Source: Synergistaceae bacterium (GTDB lineage Bacteria; Synergistota; Synergistia; Synergistales; Aminobacteriaceae). From it: a stretch of 15,844 nt of DNA. Shown piece after piece: positions 12,908 through 15,844 of this stretch. Under the pieces are notes generated by a model. It was not told where the DNA came from and did no database searches. It saw only the letters and a program-made list of their open reading frames with translations. Position numbers and translations under genes: made by a program. Every line of letters starts with the position of its first letter. The first letter of the stretch is position 1. The stretch lies in NCBI GenBank assembly GCA_031273365.1, contig JAISSA010000084.1, forward strand, positions 1-15,844. The letters run 5' to 3'.

Positions 12908-14239
12908 ATGACGATGAAACTGAACGTCGAACAGGAAGTCGAAACTCTCGCGGGCTACACGGTCAGGGTGCTTGGAGACATCGGCGAGGGCGGCCAGGGG
13001 GTGGTTTACAGAGCCGGCTGGCGCCTGGGCAGCGCGACCAGAGAGAGCGCCCTGAAGTGGTATCCCTCGGAAAACCCCACTGCGCAAAATTCGGATTTTT
13101 TTCATAATTTGCAGAGGAACGTCGCAAGCGGGCCGCCCGACGCGAATGCTTTTTTGTGGCCGCTCGATATTACGAAAAAGATGGACGACGGCAGCTACGG
13201 ATACGTGATGAAATTGGCGCCGGCAAATTACGCGGAATTGAAAAAAATACTGCGGGGTCGCGTCCCCTTCGCAAGCCTGAGCGCCATCATCAACACCGCC
13301 CGCAATATGGCGAAAAGTTTCGCCCTGCTTCACGGGAGAGGTTACAGCTACCAGGACATGAACGCCGGCAACTTTTTCATCGATCCGCAAAGCGGCGACG
13401 TCCTGATCTGCGATAACGACAACGTCGCCCCGTACGGCACGAATTGCGGGATAGGCGGCGCGCCGGGCTACATGGCGCCGGAGGTTGTAACCCGGGTGAA
13501 GTCTCCCGACATACACACCGACAGGTTTTCAATGGCTGTGGTGCTCTTTCGCGCGGTGTTCATCGACCATCCGCTCAGAGGCAGAAGGGTGTCGGACCCG
13601 AATTTGACTCCGGAGGAGCGGGATGACAGCAATCTCTGCGGCCGAAACCCCATCTTCATCTTCGACCCCGCCGACGGGAGCAACAGGCCGATTCCCGGAA
13701 CTCATGTAAACGCGCTCAAACTGTGGCCCCTTTATCCCAAATTCGTGCGGGACGCTTTTCTGGAGGCCTTCAGCAGGGACGTCATGACCGGTGCGCGCAT
13801 GGAACACAGGAAAACCGAGGAGGAGTGGATCGACCTTTTCCTGCAGTTGCGGGACATTACGGTTCCGTGCGAAGCCTGCGGCGCAGAGACCTTCATCGAT
13901 CCGGACGAGCCGCAGAACAGGTGCGTGGAGTGCGGCAGGGCCATAAGCAAACTGCCGGAGCTGCGTTTCCGGAATCGCCGGGTCCCTCTCTGTCCGGGCG
14001 CAAAACTTTATAAACATCAGATCGACGCGGGCAGCGACGACTGCACAACGGCTGTCGGAGAGGTGTTCCGTCATAAGCAGTATCCGGATAGATGGGCGAT
14101 AAAGAACCAGTCCGGCTTTTCCTGGACCTGCGGAGAGCGTACAATCCTGGACGGCGGAATGCTTCCGCTGATCGCCGGAAGCAGCGTCGCTTTCGGCGAC
14201 GGCGGGAAAGCGGAAATTCTTATGACGCCGGGGGCATAA
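12908..14239 (+). CDS. Ser/Thr protein kinase with zinc ribbon, TerY-P type
   Basis: Predicted cytoplasmic kinase of the TerY-P triad, expected to phosphorylate a partner that the PP2C phosphatase later dephosphorylates. In 443 residues it shows the Gly-rich loop GEGGQG (26-31), beta-3 Lys K50 (ALKWY), catalytic-loop Asp and Asn as YQDMNAGN (D150, N155), CDND in the DFG place (D169) and MAPE (189-192). The HRD motif is YQD, so it is an atypical but apparently competent kinase. A zinc ribbon (C321-x2-C324, C339-x2-C342) precedes a beta-rich C-terminus (about 355-443; RWAIKNQSGFSWT) that resembles an FHA-like sandwich. The ATG at 12908 follows the previous stop directly. ATG 12914 has better spacing (9 nt) from GGAG at 12901-12904 and may be the true start. 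It shares long blocks with the preceding gene, such as TDRFSMAV. Confidence 0.92.
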   Translation: MTMKLNVEQEVETLAGYTVRVLGDIGEGGQGVVYRAGWRLGSATRESALKWYPSENPTAQNSDFFHNLQRNVASGPPDANAFLWPLDITKKMDDGSYGYVMKLAPANYAELKKILRGRVPFASLSAIINTARNMAKSFALLHGRGYSYQDMNAGNFFIDPQSGDVLICDNDNVAPYGTNCGIGGAPGYMAPEVVTRVKSPDIHTDRFSMAVVLFRAVFIDHPLRGRRVSDPNLTPEERDDSNLCGRNPIFIFDPADGSNRPIPGTHVNALKLWPLYPKFVRDAFLEAFSRDVMTGARMEHRKTEEEWIDLFLQLRDITVPCEACGAETFIDPDEPQNRCVECGRAISKLPELRFRNRRVPLCPGAKLYKHQIDAGSDDCTTAVGEVFRHKQYPDRWAIKNQSGFSWTCGERTILDGGMLPLIAGSSVAFGDGGKAEILMTPGA

Positions 14240-14241
14240 CG

Positions 14242-15021
14242 ATGAGAATGACTGGAAACGGTCCGGCAGCGCGCAGAACCATGGTCCTGATATTTGTGGT
14301 GGACACGTCGGGAAGCATGGAGGGAGAAAAAATAGGCGCGGTCAACTACGCGATCGAAAGTGTTCTTCCTGAATTAAAAAAAATATCGGAAGGCAACGAA
14401 GAGGCGGAGATAAAGGTCGCGGTGCTCGAGTTCTCGAGCGACGCGAGGTGGCAGGACAGTCCGCCGCCGCCTTTTTCCGTGGAGCAGTTTTACCGCTGGA
14501 CGTACCTGAAGACCGGCGGCGTAACGAATTTCGGGATGGCGTACAGAGAACTCGCAAAAAAACTCAGCTCTCACAACGACGGGTTTATGACGGCTTCGGG
14601 CGGATCGATAGCGCCGGTGATCATACTCCTCTCCGACGGACAATCTACCGATGCCTCCAGTAAATATGCCGCGGCGCTCGAGGAGCTTCGACAAAACGAC
14701 TGGTTCAAATTCGCGATCAGGATCGCGCTCGCCATTGGCGAAGCGGCGGCAAAAAACGTGCTCGCTGATTTTACCGGCACGGAAGAAGCCGTCATGAGCG
14801 CGTACAACAAAGAGGCGCTGATAAAAATGCTACGGTTCATGTCCGTGCGCCCCTCCCAAATCCGCAGCGTGAACCAGGGATGGGATCCGGGCTCCGCGTT
14901 GGGGACGGCGGCAAATCAAATGAAGCAGGTTATCGACGAGATGCATGACGCCCAAAACAGAGGAGAACTCGGCACGGATGTAAGAGATCCGTGGGCTATC
15001 TGGGAGGGCGGTCAATATTGA
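14242..15021 (+). CDS. TerY-like von Willebrand factor A domain protein
   Basis: A 259-residue, single-domain vWA protein, the TerY partner of the kinase and phosphatase in the TerY-P triad; likely a metal-dependent protein-interaction module in the cytoplasm. The complete MIDAS site is visible: DTSGSM (D21, S23, S25), the Thr in GGVTNFG (T95) and LLSDGQ (D132). After the fold comes a tail of about 65 residues (MSVRPSQIRS to the end) with no known motif. There is no signal peptide or membrane helix. ATG 14242 lies 2 nt past the kinase stop with GGGGGC just upstream. A longer open frame back to 14092 would overlap the kinase and was rejected. It overlaps the phosphatase start (TTGA), so all four genes are probably co-translated. 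Confidence 0.93.
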   Translation: MRMTGNGPAARRTMVLIFVVDTSGSMEGEKIGAVNYAIESVLPELKKISEGNEEAEIKVAVLEFSSDARWQDSPPPPFSVEQFYRWTYLKTGGVTNFGMAYRELAKKLSSHNDGFMTASGGSIAPVIILLSDGQSTDASSKYAAALEELRQNDWFKFAIRIALAIGEAAAKNVLADFTGTEEAVMSAYNKEALIKMLRFMSVRPSQIRSVNQGWDPGSALGTAANQMKQVIDEMHDAQNRGELGTDVRDPWAIWEGGQY

Positions 15022-15844
15022 AGATCGCTCAGATCCGTCGAGGCAGGCTTTTGGAGGCCGAACGCAGGGCCTTTTGCGTAACGGAAATCGGTGCGAGCCA
15101 CCTGAGGACCGGCAAAATTTGTCAGGATTATTCCGCGTGCTCCGGGAGTAAAAGAAGTAAAATTGGAAGTAAGAGCGGAAGCGAAGGCGACGGCTATTTA
15201 TGCGTCGCCGTCTCGGACGGGCACGGCGCGGACGATTACGTCAGGAGCGACCGGGGCGCCGAATTTGCCGCATCCTCGGCGCTCGAGAGCGTTTCCGCCT
15301 TTATGAGGGAGGCGACACCCGGCAGGCTGAACCCGGCGAACGCGAACGACGCTCTGGCGCAGCTCGAAAAGAGCATCGTGGCGCTCTGGTACGATAAAGT
15401 GCACGACCATTTTGCACGCAATCCCTTCACGGACGAAGAGACGGCGAAGTTTTCGCGGGAAACTTTGGACAGGATCATGGCCGGACAGGGGATCGAAACA
15501 GCGTACGGCGCCACGCTGCTGGCCGTCGTGGTTTGCCCCGGTTACTGGTTCGGGTTGCATATCGGAGACGGAAAATGCGTCGTCAGGGATTACGACGGCA
15601 TGTTTCGTCAACCCGTTCCCTGGGACAAAAGGTGTTTCCTGAACGTCACGACATCGCTGTGCGACACGTACCCGACGCGGGAATTCAGGCATTATTTCGG
15701 CCGCGACGTCCCGGCCGCCGTTTTTATCGGCACTGACGGAATCGACCGTTGCTTTGCCGATGACGCCCGGCTCTGCGATTTTTACGACGAAATTATCGCC
15801 GGGATTGCCCTGCGCGGTTTCGACAGCGTGACCGCCGGGCTGAG
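15018..15844 (+). CDS. PP2C-type Ser/Thr protein phosphatase, truncated by the window edge
   Basis: Metal-dependent (PPM) phosphatase, the third member of the TerY-P triad, expected to reverse the kinase. About 275 codons are visible and the frame is open to the right edge. Motifs in order: QDYSA (D37), VAVSDGHGADD (D67-G-H-G70), AYGATLLAV (162-170), LHIGDGKCVV (G183-D184) and IGTDGIDRC (D240-G241). These supply the two-metal site, so it should be active. A TTG start at 15018 is supported by GGAGG at 15003-15007 (10 nt spacing) and the TTGA overlap with the vWA stop; no ATG exists before the conserved QDYSA. Between QDYSA and the DGHG strand is a Gly/Ser/Lys-rich linker (about 43-57), probably expanded by short repeats. 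The C-terminal part is missing. Confidence 0.93.
   Translation, partial: MKIAQIRRGRLLEAERRAFCVTEIGASHLRTGKICQDYSACSGSKRSKIGSKSGSEGDGYLCVAVSDGHGADDYVRSDRGAEFAASSALESVSAFMREATPGRLNPANANDALAQLEKSIVALWYDKVHDHFARNPFTDEETAKFSRETLDRIMAGQGIETAYGATLLAVVVCPGYWFGLHIGDGKCVVRDYDGMFRQPVPWDKRCFLNVTTSLCDTYPTREFRHYFGRDVPAAVFIGTDGIDRCFADDARLCDFYDEIIAGIALRGFDSVTAGL

Noticed and set aside
14092..14241. Longer start for the vWA protein
   Set aside because: It would overlap the kinase by about 150 bp and add a sequence unlike any vWA N-terminus; ATG 14242 sits just past the kinase stop.

Overview
This is a GC-rich, gene-dense bacterial chromosomal window. The core genes are an MEP-pathway dxs, a GDP-mannose dehydratase, an aldose 1-epimerase and a secreted coiled-coil protein. 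Their style would fit a Gram-negative anaerobe such as a member of the Synergistota, but no rRNA or lineage-diagnostic gene is present, so the taxon is a low-confidence guess.

Layout. (1) Positions 1-1745, minus strand: dxs, cut by the left edge and lacking its last few dozen codons. (2) 1902-3778, plus strand: two family 2 glycosyltransferases joined by an ATGA overlap. They are followed by a 93-nt almost pure purine tract and two strong hairpins. (3) 3982-8687, plus strand: gmd, then an ATPase of the BrxC/BrxD (DUF2791) family and a large Lhr-type superfamily 2 helicase matching BrxHI. The ATPase and helicase overlap or abut, and neither is next to any other BREX gene here. (4) 8741-11129, minus strand: galM and, upstream of it, a secreted or lipid-anchored coiled-coil protein of unknown function. 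(5) 11588 to the right edge, plus strand: a tight four-gene signalling operon. It encodes two paralogous Ser/Thr-kinase-like proteins with C-terminal zinc ribbons, a TerY-like von Willebrand A protein, and a PP2C-type phosphatase cut by the right edge.

How the genes fit together. The glycosyltransferases and gmd suggest cell-surface glycan assembly. The right-hand operon is recognisably a TerY-P triad (kinase, vWA, PP2C phosphatase), known from comparative genomics of Ter stress-response systems. Here the kinase is duplicated. The first copy has lost the catalytic-loop Asn, the DFG-position Asp and the APE Glu, so it looks like a pseudokinase paired with an active paralogue, and this is the most novel feature in the window. 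The orphan BrxD-BrxHI pair is a DNA-processing or defence module that elsewhere occurs in type 2 BREX and next to TerB-domain proteins.

Two genome-style signals cut across genes. In-frame tandem repeats of 6, 12 or 15 bp occur inside at least four coding regions. A G-rich hairpin family built on CAGGGG/CCCCTG arms occupies most of the intergenic spaces.
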